Source: Curtobacterium sp. MCSS17_015 (GTDB lineage Bacteria > Actinomycetota > Actinomycetes > Actinomycetales > Microbacteriaceae). Taken from it: 64,000 bases of DNA. This document shows positions 48,723-59,773 of the stretch, piece after piece. The position numbers and the translations under genes were made by a program. Numbering within the stretch: position 1 is the first letter of the stretch; each line of letters starts with the position of its first letter. The notes under the pieces were generated by a model. The model made no database searches. It was not told the origin of the DNA and saw only the letters and a list, made by a program, of their open reading frames with translations. Where the stretch lies: contig NZ_CP126256.1 in the NCBI RefSeq assembly GCF_003234265.2, positions 372,001 through 436,000 of the forward strand. Direction: 5' to 3'.

Positions 48723-49835
48723 TCAGCCCTTCTTGGCGAGCTCGGAGAGCGTCGCGTCGTTCTTGTAGGCCTCGACGGCGTTGTCCTTCGTGACGAGGAC
48801 CGGGGTCAGCTCGACGGTGGGGACGATCTTCTTGCCGTTGTCGTTGTTCTTGTCCTCGACGGTCTTCGGCTCCTTGCCGGCGGCCAGGTCGGACACCAGG
48901 TCGATCGCGGCCTGGGCCTCGTCGGTGGTGTTCTTGTAGATGGTCGAGTACTGCGTGCCCTGCATGATGAGCGGGATCGACGCGGTCTCGGAGTCCTGAC
49001 CAGTCACGACGGGGTTGTCCTTGCCGGCGGCCTTGGTCGCGGTGAGGATCGCACGGGCGAGCGTGTCGTTCGGCGAGAGGACGCCGTCCAGCTCGGTGTC
49101 ACCCGTGTAGTACTGCGCCAGGAGGTCCGTCATGCGCGACTGGGCCTTCTGCGCGAGCCAGCCCTGCGTGTTCACCTTGGCGAACGTGGTCTGACCCGAG
49201 GTGACCTTGAGCGTGCCGTCGTCGATCTTCGGCTGCAGGACGTCCATCGCACCGTTGAAGAACACGGTGGCGTTGGCGTCGTCCGCGGAACCGGCGAAGA
49301 GCTCGACGTTGTACGGCTTGTCGCCCTTCTTCTCCTCGAGGCCCTGGAGGAGCGCCTGCGCCTGGAGCTGGCCGACCTTGAAGTTGTTGAACGCGACGTA
49401 GTAGTCGACGTTCTCGGTGTTCAGGATGTTGCGGTCCCAGGCGATGACGGTGGCACCGGCAGCCTTGGCGGCCTTCACCTGCGAGCCGAGCTGCGAACCG
49501 TCGGCGGCGCCGATGATGACGGCCTTGGCACCCTTGGTGACCATGCCCGAGATCTGCGACTGCTGGTCCGGGACCGGGCTGCCGGCGTTGGCGTACTGGA
49601 TGTCGGCCTTGAAGCCGGCTTCCTCGATCGACTTCTTGAACGCGGCGCCCGCGAGGACCCAGTTCTGCGAGGTCTTGGCCGGCAGGGCGACGCCGATGAG
49701 GTCGCCCTTCTTGATGGTCGAGGTCGAGCCGGAGCCCGAGTCGCCGGCCTCCGTGTTGCCACGAGCCGAGCAGCCGCTGAGGGCGAGGCCCGCGATGAGC
49801 GCCAGGCTGACGCCGGCGACGATCTTCTTGCGCAT
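48723..49835 (-). CDS. chvE: Multiple-sugar-binding lipoprotein of an ABC importer
   Basis: A 370-residue solute-binding protein of the ChvE/XylF group. The signal peptide ends in a lipobox, LSGCSARG (Cys22). The mature protein has the Peripla_BP_4 pattern: DLIGVALPAKTSQNWVLAG, GAKAVIIGAADGSQLGSQV, TVIAWDRNILNTENVDYYVA (sugar-binding WDR) and VVTGQDSETASIPLIMQGTQ. It delivers a pentose or hexose to MmsB. It is last in the operon, 107 nt after mmsB, with a small GGGGC/GCCCC hairpin in the gap that may raise its expression. Confidence 0.94.
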   Translation of the reverse strand: MRKKIVAGVSLALIAGLALSGCSARGNTEAGDSGSGSTSTIKKGDLIGVALPAKTSQNWVLAGAAFKKSIEEAGFKADIQYANAGSPVPDQQSQISGMVTKGAKAVIIGAADGSQLGSQVKAAKAAGATVIAWDRNILNTENVDYYVAFNNFKVGQLQAQALLQGLEEKKGDKPYNVELFAGSADDANATVFFNGAMDVLQPKIDDGTLKVTSGQTTFAKVNTQGWLAQKAQSRMTDLLAQYYTGDTELDGVLSPNDTLARAILTATKAAGKDNPVVTGQDSETASIPLIMQGTQYSTIYKNTTDEAQAAIDLVSDLAAGKEPKTVEDKNNDNGKKIVPTVELTPVLVTKDNAVEAYKNDATLSELAKKG

Positions 49836-49942
49836 GTGATTGCTTTCTCTTCGTTGAGGAGGTGGGGCCGGAGCCCCGCTGTGGTGGATGGGTCGTACCG
49901 GGTGTCCCGTCGGTCGGTCACCCGACCGCCGGGAGTGCCGAG

Positions 49943-51231
49943 CTAGGGGAGGGTGACCTTGTCAGGCTGGTCCTCGATTGAGCGCGGCTGCTGCGCGCCG
50001 ATCGTGTTCTCTTCGGTGTCCTTGCGCTGGAACTGCCGCATCATGCCGCCGATCAGCGACGGACGGCCCTGCGACTTCGAGTAGACGTCGAAGGCGACGG
50101 CGACGAGCAGGACCAGACCACGGATGATCTGCACCTTGTTCGACTCGAGGCCCATGAGCTGCAGACCGTTGGACAGCAGCGCCATGACGAGACCACCGAT
50201 GATCGAGCCGGAGATCGTGCCGACACCACCGGCGACGGCGGCACCACCGACGAACACGGCGGCGATCGCGTCGAGCTCCCAACCGGTGCCGTCCGCGGGG
50301 CCCGAGGCACCCGAGTAGCCGACGAAGACCATGCCGGCGATCGCGGCGAGGACGGACATGTTCATCATGACGAAGAAGTTGACCTTCTTCGCGGAGACAC
50401 CGGACAGGACCGCGGCGTTGGCGTTGCCACCGACGGCGTAGACCTGGCGGCCGAAGATCGTGTTCTTGGTGACGAAGCCGTAGACGATGGTCAGGACACC
50501 GAGGATGATCGCGACGATCGGGACCGAGGTGCCGACCGGGCCGGCGGCGAACAGGTAGGTGGCGAAGAGCGTGACGGCGACCAGGATGCCCGTGCGGACG
50601 ATCGAGACCCACAGCGGCGGGACCTCGGCGTGCATCTTCTTGCGACGGGCGCGGCCACGGGCCTCGATGACGATGAGCGCGATGATCGTGGCGAGCCCGA
50701 TCAGGAGGGTGCCGTTGCTGAAGCCGAAGTCGGGGCCGAAGTCACCGAGGAAGCCGGCGCCGATCGGCGTGTACTCCTCCGGGACGGGGACCGAGGTCGA
50801 CGAACCGATGATCTGGTTCGCACCACGGAAGATGAGCTGACCGGCGAGGGTCACGATGAAGGCCGGGACCTTGACGAACGCCACCCAGAAGCCCTGCCAG
50901 GCGCCGATGAGGGCACCGACGGCGAGGCCGAGGATGATCGCGGCCCAGACCGGGAAGTTCCAGACCGCCATGGACTGCGCCACGACGATGCCGACGACCG
51001 CCGCGACCGATCCGACGGACAGGTCGATGTGGCCGGCGATGATCACCATGACCATCCCCAGCGCGAGGATGAGGATGTAGGAGTACTGCAGGAACAGGTT
51101 GATCACGTTGGTGGGCTCGAGGATGAGCCCGTTCGTCGTGATCGAGAAGAAGATCAGGATCGCGATGAGCGCGATGACCATGCCGTACTGGCCGATGCTG
51201 TTGCCCTTGCCGAAGAGCAGCTTCAGGTTGT

Positions 51232-51235
<4 letters not shown>
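49943..51235 (-). CDS. mmsB: Sugar ABC transporter permease
   Basis: A 430-residue BPD_transp_2 permease with about ten or more helices. It begins [20 protein letters not shown]; typical RbsC/XylH blocks are [61 protein letters not shown] and [20 protein letters not shown]. Its ATG overlaps the mmsA stop (ATGA, 51232-51235), so permease and ATPase are made together. With mmsA and chvE it forms the GguAB-ChvE-type importer. Confidence 0.95.
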
Positions 51236-52839
<1,604 letters not shown>

Positions 52840-52959
52840 GGTGCATCTCCTTCTGCCGCTGCGATGCGGCAGTCCTTCGGTGGAACAGCTGCGGCATCCG
52901 AAGGGCACGAGGGTGCGTGCGGACTTCGTTGTCGCGTCCGGTGTCCCTCGTGTGACGGC

Positions 52960-52979
52960 CGATGTGAACGGTCACATCG
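52960..52979. promoter_or_regulatory. LacI-family operator of the mmsA operon
   Basis: Perfect arms CGATGTGA and TCACATCG around ACGG; the inner TGTGAACGGTCACA fits TGNNANCGNTNNCA exactly. It begins 13 nt downstream of the -10, over the transcription start. Confidence 0.8.
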
Positions 52980-52992
52980 AGGAACGGAGGTA

Positions 52993-53023
52993 ATCCTACG
53001 CACACGCTCGGCAGGGCTGTCAA
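52993..53023 (-). promoter_or_regulatory. Promoter of mmsA-mmsB-chvE
   Basis: Reverse-strand TTGACA (53023-53018) and TAGGAT (52998-52993) with a 19-nt spacer. The operator at 52960-52979 covers the expected start, giving a leader of about 145 nt. Confidence 0.65.
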
Positions 53024-53112
53024 TTCGGATCGGTCCCGTTTCGGTAACGCCCCGCGCAACATCCGCGCGCAGCGGACGGTGCGCCCCTCGGGCTGGGGAC
53101 AGACCGACCGGT

Positions 53113-54132
53113 TCAGCGGCTGCGTGGCGCCCCGGTCGACCCGCGGACGACGAGCTGCGGGACGATGTCGACCGGCCGCAGCAGGTCGTCACCGCTCGGC
53201 AGCAGGATGTCGACGCTCCGCCGCCCGAGCTCGGCGAAGTCGACCTGCACGGTGGTCAGCGGCGGCCAGAAGTGCTTCGCCTCGGGGATGTCGTCGTACC
53301 CGACCACGGACAGGTCGCCGGGGACGTCCAGCCCGTAGGACCGTGCCGCGTGCATGACGCCGAGCGCCATGGCGTCGTTCGAGCAGAACACGGCGGTGCA
53401 GTCCCGCCACCGCAGCAGTTCGCGGCCGGCGTGGTAGCCGAAGTCGGCCGTCCAGTCCCCGAGGATGGGCGGCTGCACGGGCATGTCGCGGTCGGACATC
53501 TCGCGGAGGAAGCCCTGCATGCGGGCGTCCGCCTCGATCCAGTCCTGCGGCCCGGCGATGTGCCGGACGTACTCGTGGCCGAGGTCGAGCAGGTGGGCCG
53601 TCGCCAGGCGCGCACCCTCCATCTGGTCGATCCAGAGTGCCGTCGGGTCCTCGCCGACGCTCGACCGCATGGTGACGTACGGGGTCCGCACGCCGAGCTC
53701 CTCGATGAGGTCGAACACCCGCTGCTGCGGCGCGATCACGACGATGCCCTCGACGTCCTGGTCGAGGAGGTGCCCGAGCCCGTCCCGCACCGCGGCGTCC
53801 GTCGGGTCCGCGATGTTCGCGGTCGTCACCGAGTACCCGCGGAGGACGGCGGCGTCCTCGATCGCCTGCAGGGTGACGGTCGGGCCGTAGTGCGACCGCT
53901 GTGCTGTGAGGACGCCGATGGTGCGCGTCCTGCTCGTCACCAGTGCGCGCGCGGCCCGGTTCGGCCGGTACTGCAGCTCCTCCATGGCGGCGAGGACCCG
54001 GTCACGGGTCTCGGCCCGGATCGCGTCCGAGTTGTTGAGCACCCGCGAGACGGTCTGGTGCGAGACGCCCGCGACCCGCGCGACGTCGCGGATGCTGGGG
54101 GACCGCGGCTGCTGTGCCCGCGTGGTCGCCAT
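53113..54132 (-). CDS. LacI-family repressor of the sugar ABC operon
   Basis: A 339-residue regulator. The helix-turn-helix is SIRDVARVAGVSHQTVSRVL with the hinge YRPNRAARALV; the sensor domain contains TIGVLTAQRSHYGPTVTLQA, EGARLATAHLLDLGHEYVRH, CSNDAMALGVMHAARSYGLD and VGYDDIPEAKHFWPPLTTVQ, a typical sugar-responsive LacI fold. It sits upstream of mmsA on the same strand. Near-identical operators at 52960-52979 and in front of this gene (54169-54184) indicate it represses both itself and the transporter. GGGAGAG precedes the ATG. Confidence 0.94.
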   Translation of the reverse strand: MATTRAQQPRSPSIRDVARVAGVSHQTVSRVLNNSDAIRAETRDRVLAAMEELQYRPNRAARALVTSRTRTIGVLTAQRSHYGPTVTLQAIEDAAVLRGYSVTTANIADPTDAAVRDGLGHLLDQDVEGIVVIAPQQRVFDLIEELGVRTPYVTMRSSVGEDPTALWIDQMEGARLATAHLLDLGHEYVRHIAGPQDWIEADARMQGFLREMSDRDMPVQPPILGDWTADFGYHAGRELLRWRDCTAVFCSNDAMALGVMHAARSYGLDVPGDLSVVGYDDIPEAKHFWPPLTTVQVDFAELGRRSVDILLPSGDDLLRPVDIVPQLVVRGSTGAPRSR

Positions 54133-54168
54133 TGCTGCTCTCTCCCAGCTCGGGTCAGCGGCACGCCC

Positions 54169-54203
54169 ATGTGCACGTTCACATCCCGAGCCAGATCATT
54201 ATG
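54169..54203 (-). promoter_or_regulatory. Promoter -10 and operator of the LacI gene
   Basis: ATGTGCACGTTCACAT at 54169-54184 differs from the mmsA operator core only in two central bases. A reverse-strand CATAAT at 54203-54198 is the likely -10; the operator begins 13 nt downstream of it, the same geometry as at mmsA. Confidence 0.7.
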
Positions 54204-54250
54204 CACGGCTCCCGGATGCGCGCCACCTGAGGGGGCCGCCAGGACGTCGG

Positions 54251-54287
54251 ACGGGAGGCACGTGGCGAGCCGCCACGGGCCTCCCGT
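54251..54287 (-). terminator. Terminator of corA
   Basis: Seventeen-base arms (ACGGGAGGCACGTGGCG and CGCCACGGGCCTCCCGT) pair with one internal mismatch around a 3-nt loop, 16 nt after the corA stop. Confidence 0.85.
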
Positions 54288-54303
54288 CCGGCGCCGCCGA
54301 CGG

Positions 54304-55353
54304 CTACAGCCAGTTGCGCTTCCGGAACACCACCCAGAGGACCCCGGCCAGCGCGAGCATCGCGAGGATCGCCACCGGGTACCCGTACCGCCAGTGCAGC
54401 TCCGGCATGTGGTCGAAGTTCATGCCGTAGACGCCCGCGATGAGACCGGGGGCGAAGAGGATCGCGGCCCACGACGAGATCTTCTTCACCTCCTCGCCCT
54501 GCTGGTGCGCCGCCCGGGCCAGCTGCCGGCTCTCCTCGCCCTGCGCCAGGCTCGCGCTCGTCATCCGGCGCATCGCCTCGTTCTGCTCCTGCGACACCAG
54601 GGTGGCGTGCAACGTCAGTGCGTTCTCGAGCAGGGCCCGGAACGAGTCGACCCGCTCGGTGACCCGCAGGGCGTGGTCGAGCACGTTCCGCAGCCGGTGC
54701 TGCACGTCGTCGTCCACGCCGTACTTCTCGGCTCCGCGCAGGAGCCCGCGCACCATCGCCGGCACCGGCTTCGTCGCCCGCTGGAAGGCCAGGACCTCGC
54801 TGAGCAGCTGGTAGATCCGCTTCGACACCCCGGGGTCGACCTGTCCGGCGAACAGCTGGTCCTCGATCTCGTCGATCTCGTCCTGCAGCACCTCGACGAC
54901 GGGCGCGTAGCCGTCGACGACCTCGTCGAGCACCGCCGCGGTGACCGCCTCGGACCCCTTCGCCAGGAACTCCGGGTCCGCCTCGCACCGGGCGCGGAGC
55001 GAGGCCAGGTCTGGGCGCTCGGCGTGCCGCACGCTCACGACGAAGCGGGCGCCGACGAACAGGTGCACCTCGCCGAACTCGACCGTGCCGGAGTCCTGCC
55101 GGTACCAGGCCGGCCGCAGCACCACGAAGAGGGTGTCGCCGTACCGCTCGAGCTTCGCCCGCTGGTGGCCCTTCTGGGCGTCTTCGACGGCGTTCTCGTG
55201 CAGGCCGAATTCGTCCGCGACGGCAGCGAGCTCGTGCGGGTCCGGGCGGAGCAGCCCGATCCACGACAGGTCGCCACTCGTGCCGAGCGTCAGACTCTGC
55301 TGCGACGCCACCCGTCGGCCGTCGACGTACACCGCGTTGTCGATGAGTGCCAT
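54304..55353 (-). CDS. corA: CorA-family magnesium/divalent cation channel
   Basis: A 349-residue CorA protein: a large cytoplasmic domain with long helices (VLDEVVDGYAPVVEVLQDEI, EIEDQLFAG, YQLLSEVLAFQRATKPVP) and two C-terminal membrane helices. The pore signature YGMNFDHMP is present after AAILFAPGLIAG. It takes up Mg2+ as a pentamer. The ATG at 55353 has GGGAG upstream; the ORF extends 43 more codons without support. The upstream 198 nt before idi hold no recognisable riboswitch. Confidence 0.94.
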   Translation of the reverse strand: MALIDNAVYVDGRRVASQQSLTLGTSGDLSWIGLLRPDPHELAAVADEFGLHENAVEDAQKGHQRAKLERYGDTLFVVLRPAWYRQDSGTVEFGEVHLFVGARFVVSVRHAERPDLASLRARCEADPEFLAKGSEAVTAAVLDEVVDGYAPVVEVLQDEIDEIEDQLFAGQVDPGVSKRIYQLLSEVLAFQRATKPVPAMVRGLLRGAEKYGVDDDVQHRLRNVLDHALRVTERVDSFRALLENALTLHATLVSQEQNEAMRRMTSASLAQGEESRQLARAAHQQGEEVKKISSWAAILFAPGLIAGVYGMNFDHMPELHWRYGYPVAILAMLALAGVLWVVFRKRNWL

Positions 55354-55551
55354 GCTCTGCTCCCTCGGTCGGGAGGGCGAGCGGGCGCGACGCCTGCCGG
55401 GGACGACCCGGCGGCAGGGGAGATCAGGACACGGGCGCGGCACGGACCACGAGGGACGGCCGGCCCGTGCGGTGATGGTCACCCGACATCGCGCCTCACC
55501 TGCCCTTCGTCAGTCCGTCGGCCCGTGCGCTGCGCAGGGCCGTCGGCCAAC

Positions 55552-56094
55552 CTACCCCCGACCGGCGAGGGCGTCGAGCGGCAGTTCGGCGAGCTGCCAG
55601 CCGAGCCAGGGGCTGAACGCGAAGGGGGCGTTCGTGACGGCGGCGCGGAGCTTGTCCTCGGACAGCCACACCCACTCGGACACCTCGTCGGCGGCGGGCT
55701 GCGGGTCGCCGTCGGCCACCGCCCGGAACACCGGGCAGACCTCGTTCTCGACGATCCCGGAGGCGTCGACCGCGCGGTAGCGGAAGTCGGGCAGGACCAT
55801 CTCGACGCTGTGCACGGTGAGGCCGAGCTCACGGTCGGCACGGCGGGCGATGGCGTCCTCGAAGGACTCGTCCGGGCCGGGGTGCCCGCAGAACGAGTTG
55901 GTCCACACGCCCGGCCACGTCTTCTTGACGAGGGCGCGTCGGGTCACGAGGAGGTCGCCCGCCGCGTTCTGGACGTGGCAGCTGAAGGCGAGGTGGAGGG
56001 GCGTCTGGTCTGTGTGCACCGTGAACTTGTCGGCCGTACCGATCGGGGTACGATCGTCGGCCAGCAGCACCACGGTTTCCGGGAAAAGGCTCAT
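55552..56094 (-). CDS. idi: Isopentenyl-diphosphate delta-isomerase, type 1
   Basis: A 180-residue Nudix-fold isomerase converting IPP to DMAPP, feeding carotenoid synthesis. It shows HLAFSCHVQNAAGDLLVTRR, WTNSFCGHPGPDESFEDAIA with the catalytic Cys, RELGLTVHSVEMVLPDFRYR and NEVCPVFRAVADGDPQP with the catalytic Glu region. Length is normal. The ATG at 56094 was chosen; the frame continues upstream into crtE antisense. It diverges from crtE across 21 nt, where the two -10 elements overlap. Confidence 0.95.
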   Translation of the reverse strand: MSLFPETVVLLADDRTPIGTADKFTVHTDQTPLHLAFSCHVQNAAGDLLVTRRALVKKTWPGVWTNSFCGHPGPDESFEDAIARRADRELGLTVHSVEMVLPDFRYRAVDASGIVENEVCPVFRAVADGDPQPAADEVSEWVWLSEDKLRAAVTNAPFAFSPWLGWQLAELPLDALAGRG

Positions 56095-56103
56095 CTGCCT
56101 CGA

Positions 56104-56110
56104 TAGATTA
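56104..56110. promoter_or_regulatory. Overlapping divergent -10 elements of crtE and idi
   Basis: Forward TAGATT (56104-56109) ends 6 nt before the crtE ATG, a leaderless start. The reverse strand of the same bases reads TAATCT (56110-56105), ending 10 nt before the idi ATG. The two promoters share five base pairs, so they should compete. Confidence 0.6.
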
Positions 56111-56115
56111 GGCCA

Positions 56116-57174
56116 ATGACCGAGGAAGCGGCCACCGTGGCGCACATCGACCTCGCGCTGGTGGATGAGTGCCTGGAGCGCTTCTTCACGGTGTCGAGCG
56201 CCCGAGCCCAGGCCTTCGGCCGGCCGTCGGAGGAACTCTGGCGCGTGCTGCGCAGGGCGAGCATGGGCGGGAAGCGGTTCCGGCCGCGCATGGTCCTCAC
56301 CTCGTACACCGCGCTCGGGGGTGACGACGTGCACGCTGCGTCGCAGGTCGCCGCCGCCTACGAGCTGCTGCACACGGCCCTCGTCGTGCACGACGACGTG
56401 ATCGACCGCGACTGGTCACGTCGTGGCCGACCGAACGTGGCCGGGTCCTTCCGCGACACCGCGACGACCGGCGGCCTGCCGCTGCCGACGGCCGAGCACC
56501 GTGGGACGAGTGCCGCCGTGATCGCCGGCGACCTCGCCCTCGCAGCCGCCCCGCGCTTCATCGAGGCCAGCGGCGTCACCGGGGAACGCCGGTCGCGCCT
56601 GCTCGACCTGTTCGACGACGCGGTCTTCGCCAGCGCCGCCGGTGAGATGGCGGACGTCGACCTCGCCCTCGGCGTCATGCCGACCGTCGACGAGGTCCTG
56701 CAGATGGAGCGCGCGAAGACGAGTGTCTACAGCTTCGAGGCGCCACTGCAGTCCGGGGCGGTGCTCGCCGGCGCACCCGAGCCCGTCGTCGCCTCGCTCG
56801 GCGCCTTCGGGCGGGAGATCGGCATCGCCTACCAGATCGTCGACGACCTCCTCGGGGTCTTCGGCAACGAGGGCTCGACCGGCAAGACCGCGATCGGGGA
56901 CCTCCGCGAGGGCAAGCGCACCATGCTGATCGCCCACGCCGCCACCACCGACTGCTGGCCGGACCTCGCCCCCTACCTCGGCGACCCGGACCTGACGGAG
57001 GAACGCGCGGCCGGCCTCCGCGACCTGCTCGTGGAGTGCGGCGCCCGGGACGCCGCCCTCGACCGGGTCCGCGACCACACCGCCCTGGCCCGCGCCGAAC
57101 TCGCCGGCCTGCCGTACGAGCTCGGCGCCCGGCTCGAGGGACTCGTCACCGAACTCGTGGAGCGCGTCCGGTGA
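56116..57174 (+). CDS. crtE: Polyprenyl (geranylgeranyl) diphosphate synthase
   Basis: A 352-residue trans-prenyltransferase that elongates DMAPP with IPP to GGPP. The first Asp-rich motif is VVHDDVIDRDWSRRG (near residue 95), the second YQIVDDLLGVFGNEGSTGK (near residue 240), and the early GGKRFRPRMVLTSY binds substrate. It opens the crtE-B-I-Ye-Yf-Eb operon; its TGA overlaps the crtB start (GTGA, 57171-57174). The leaderless start fits the -10 at 56104. Confidence 0.94.
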   Translation: MTEEAATVAHIDLALVDECLERFFTVSSARAQAFGRPSEELWRVLRRASMGGKRFRPRMVLTSYTALGGDDVHAASQVAAAYELLHTALVVHDDVIDRDWSRRGRPNVAGSFRDTATTGGLPLPTAEHRGTSAAVIAGDLALAAAPRFIEASGVTGERRSRLLDLFDDAVFASAAGEMADVDLALGVMPTVDEVLQMERAKTSVYSFEAPLQSGAVLAGAPEPVVASLGAFGREIGIAYQIVDDLLGVFGNEGSTGKTAIGDLREGKRTMLIAHAATTDCWPDLAPYLGDPDLTEERAAGLRDLLVECGARDAALDRVRDHTALARAELAGLPYELGARLEGLVTELVERVR

Positions 57175-58094
57175 GCGCGAGCACCACCCCGCACCGACTC
57201 CCGCTGTACGACGCCACCGCCGAGGCCGCCTCGAGCGTCGTCATCAGTCGGTACTCCACGTCCTTCGGGCTCGCCAGCCGCCTGCTCACGAAGGACACCC
57301 GTGAGCACATCCGGAACGTCTACGCCCTGGTCCGGGTCGCCGACGAGGTCGTGGACGGACCGGCGACCGAGGCCGGCCTCGACCCGGTCCTGGCCCGGAC
57401 GGTCCTCGACGAGCTCGAGACCGACACCGAGCGTGCCATGGCCCGCGGGTTCTCGGTGAACCCGGTCGTGCACGCCTTCGCACGGACCGCCCGGACCGTC
57501 GGGTTCGGCAGCGGACTCACCCGGCCGTTCTTCGCGTCGATGCGGATGGACCTCGAGCAGACCGAGCACGACCAGACCTCGTTCGACGCCTACGTGTACG
57601 GCTCGGCCGAGGTCGTCGGGCTGATGTGCCTCCGCGCCTTCGTGTACCGCGCCGGACGGCCGACGTTCGACGACGCCGTGCTCGTCGACGGCGCCCGGGC
57701 ACTCGGCGCCGCGTTCCAGAAGGTCAACTTCCTCCGTGACCTGCACGCCGACTTCGAGGTCCTCGGGCGCTCGTACTTCCCGGGCGTCGACGTCCGCACC
57801 TTCGACGAGGCCACGAAGGACCGGCTCGTCGCCGACGTGCAGGCCGACCTCGACCGCGCCGCCGTCACCGTCCCGCTGCTGCCGAGGGACGCCCGCCCCG
57901 CGGTCGCCCTCGCGCACGCCCTGTTCCAGGAGCTCAACGACCGCATCGCCGCCACCCCGGCGGACCGGCTGGTCACCTCGCGGGTCCGGGTCCCGAACCC
58001 CGTGAAGGCGCGACTCGCCGCCCGCGTCCTCAGCCGCCGCGGCACCCTGCCCGCGCGCACCGTCACCACCCTCCAGACTGGAGGCTCGTCATGA
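57171..58094 (+). CDS. crtB: Phytoene synthase
   Basis: A 307-residue squalene/phytoene synthase joining two GGPP to phytoene. Conserved parts are SRYSTSFGLASRLLTKDTRE, NVYALVRVADEVVDGPATEA (first Asp motif), RMDLEQTEHDQTSFDAYVYG, EVVGLMCLRAF and GAAFQKVNFLRDLHADFEVL (second Asp motif). It is the second gene of the carotenoid operon, translationally coupled on both sides by 4-nt overlaps. Confidence 0.95.
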   Translation: MSASTTPHRLPLYDATAEAASSVVISRYSTSFGLASRLLTKDTREHIRNVYALVRVADEVVDGPATEAGLDPVLARTVLDELETDTERAMARGFSVNPVVHAFARTARTVGFGSGLTRPFFASMRMDLEQTEHDQTSFDAYVYGSAEVVGLMCLRAFVYRAGRPTFDDAVLVDGARALGAAFQKVNFLRDLHADFEVLGRSYFPGVDVRTFDEATKDRLVADVQADLDRAAVTVPLLPRDARPAVALAHALFQELNDRIAATPADRLVTSRVRVPNPVKARLAARVLSRRGTLPARTVTTLQTGGSS

Positions 58095-59773
58095 GCCCGA
58101 CCCGCGCCTCCCGTCCGACCGATGCACCGGCCACGGCAGCACCGGCCACCGCAACGGCCGCAGCGTCCACCCGCCGGACCGTCCCGGTCCGTCGCGCCGT
58201 CGTCATCGGCGGCGGGATCAGCGGGCTGGCGGCCGCCGCCCTGCTCGCCCGGGACGGCTTCGCCGTGACCGTCCTCGAGCAGCGCACCCAGCTCGGCGGT
58301 CGCGCCGGCACGTGGGAGCAGGACGGCTTCCGTTTCGACACGGGGCCGAGCTGGTACCTCATGCCCGAGGTGTTCGACCACTTCTTCCAGCTGCTCGGCA
58401 CCAGCGCCGACGAGCAGCTCGACCTCGACGTCCTCGACCCCGGCTACCGCGTGTACACCGAGGGGTACGACGAGCCGATCGACCTGCGCGCCTCGCGCGA
58501 GGAGAACATCGCGCTCTTCGAGTCCATCGAGCCCGGAGCCGGCGCGCGGATGGCGGAGTACCTCGACTCGGCGGCCGACACGTACGACATGGCCGTGCGC
58601 CGGTTCCTCTACGGCACGTTCCAGGACCTCACGGAACTCGCCGCCCCAGACGTCCTCAAGCGGCTGGGCAAGCTCGCCCGACTGCTCGTCCAGCCGCTGT
58701 CCTCGTTCGCGTCCACCGCGGTGAAGGACCACCGGTTGTGGCAGGTCCTCGGCTACCCGGCGGTGTTCCTCGGCACGAGCCCGTACGCGGCGCCGAGCAT
58801 GTACCACCTGATGAGCCACCTCGACCTGGCCGACGGGGTGCTCTACCCGAAGGGCGGCATCACGCAGGTCATCGCCGCCGTCGAGCGGGTCGCGCTCGCC
58901 GAGGGAGCCGCCGTCACCACCGGGGCGACCGTCTCCCGGATCCTCGTGGAGGACGGCCATGCCACCGGTGTCGCCTGGCGCGACCAGGACGGCGCGGAGC
59001 ACGTCGAGCGCGCCGACCTCGTGGTGAGCGCCGCCGACCTCCGGCACACCGAGATGGAGCTCCTCGAGCAGGAGCACCGCACCCACGACGCCCGGCACTG
59101 GGCCAAGCGCGACCCGGGCCCCTCGGCGGTGCTCGTCTACCTCGGCGTCGACGGCCCCGTCCCCGGGCTGCTGCACCACACGCTGGTGTTCACCGAGGAC
59201 TGGAAGGCGAACTTCGGCGCCATCTTCGGCAAGGACCGGCACGTGCCGGACCCCGCGTCGATCTACGTCTGCGCCCCCTCGATCACCGACGACTCGGTCG
59301 CGCCCGAGGGGCAGAGCAACCTGTTCGTCCTCGTGCCGCTGCCCGCCGACGTCTCGATCGGCAAGGGCGGCATCGACGGCGCCGGTGACGCCCAGGTCGA
59401 GGCGATCGCCGACCGTGCGATCGACGTCATCGCCGAGCGCGCCGGGGTGCCGGACCTCCGCGACCGGATCCGTGTCCGCCGCACGATCGGCCCGCAGGAC
59501 TTCGCCGACGACCTCAACGCCTGGAACGGCTCGATGCTCGGCCCGGCGCACACACTGGCCCAGAGCGCGTTCTTCCGCGAGAAGAACGCCTCGACCAAGG
59601 TCGACGGGCTCTACTACGTCGGTGCCTCGACGATCCCGGGGATCGGTCTGCCGATGTGCCTCATCAGCGCCGAGGTCCTGCTGAAGCGCATCCACGGCGA
59701 CACCTCGACCGAGCCGCTGCCGACCCCGCTCCCGCGGCACGCCGACGCACCGCCGGTACGGACGACGGGCTGA
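58091..59773 (+). CDS. crtI: Phytoene desaturase
   Basis: A 560-residue FAD-dependent desaturase converting phytoene to lycopene. After an Ala/Thr-rich N-terminus of about 35 residues the dinucleotide motif is AVVIGGGISGLAAAALLARD, with GGRAGTWEQDGFRFDTGPSW; the end carries YYVGASTIPGIGLPMCLISA, the bacterial CrtI signature. It overlaps crtB by ATGA, and the crtYe start shares one base with its stop (TGATG). Its lycopene feeds the C50 branch enzymes that follow. Confidence 0.95.
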   Translation: MSPTRASRPTDAPATAAPATATAAASTRRTVPVRRAVVIGGGISGLAAAALLARDGFAVTVLEQRTQLGGRAGTWEQDGFRFDTGPSWYLMPEVFDHFFQLLGTSADEQLDLDVLDPGYRVYTEGYDEPIDLRASREENIALFESIEPGAGARMAEYLDSAADTYDMAVRRFLYGTFQDLTELAAPDVLKRLGKLARLLVQPLSSFASTAVKDHRLWQVLGYPAVFLGTSPYAAPSMYHLMSHLDLADGVLYPKGGITQVIAAVERVALAEGAAVTTGATVSRILVEDGHATGVAWRDQDGAEHVERADLVVSAADLRHTEMELLEQEHRTHDARHWAKRDPGPSAVLVYLGVDGPVPGLLHHTLVFTEDWKANFGAIFGKDRHVPDPASIYVCAPSITDDSVAPEGQSNLFVLVPLPADVSIGKGGIDGAGDAQVEAIADRAIDVIAERAGVPDLRDRIRVRRTIGPQDFADDLNAWNGSMLGPAHTLAQSAFFREKNASTKVDGLYYVGASTIPGIGLPMCLISAEVLLKRIHGDTSTEPLPTPLPRHADAPPVRTTG

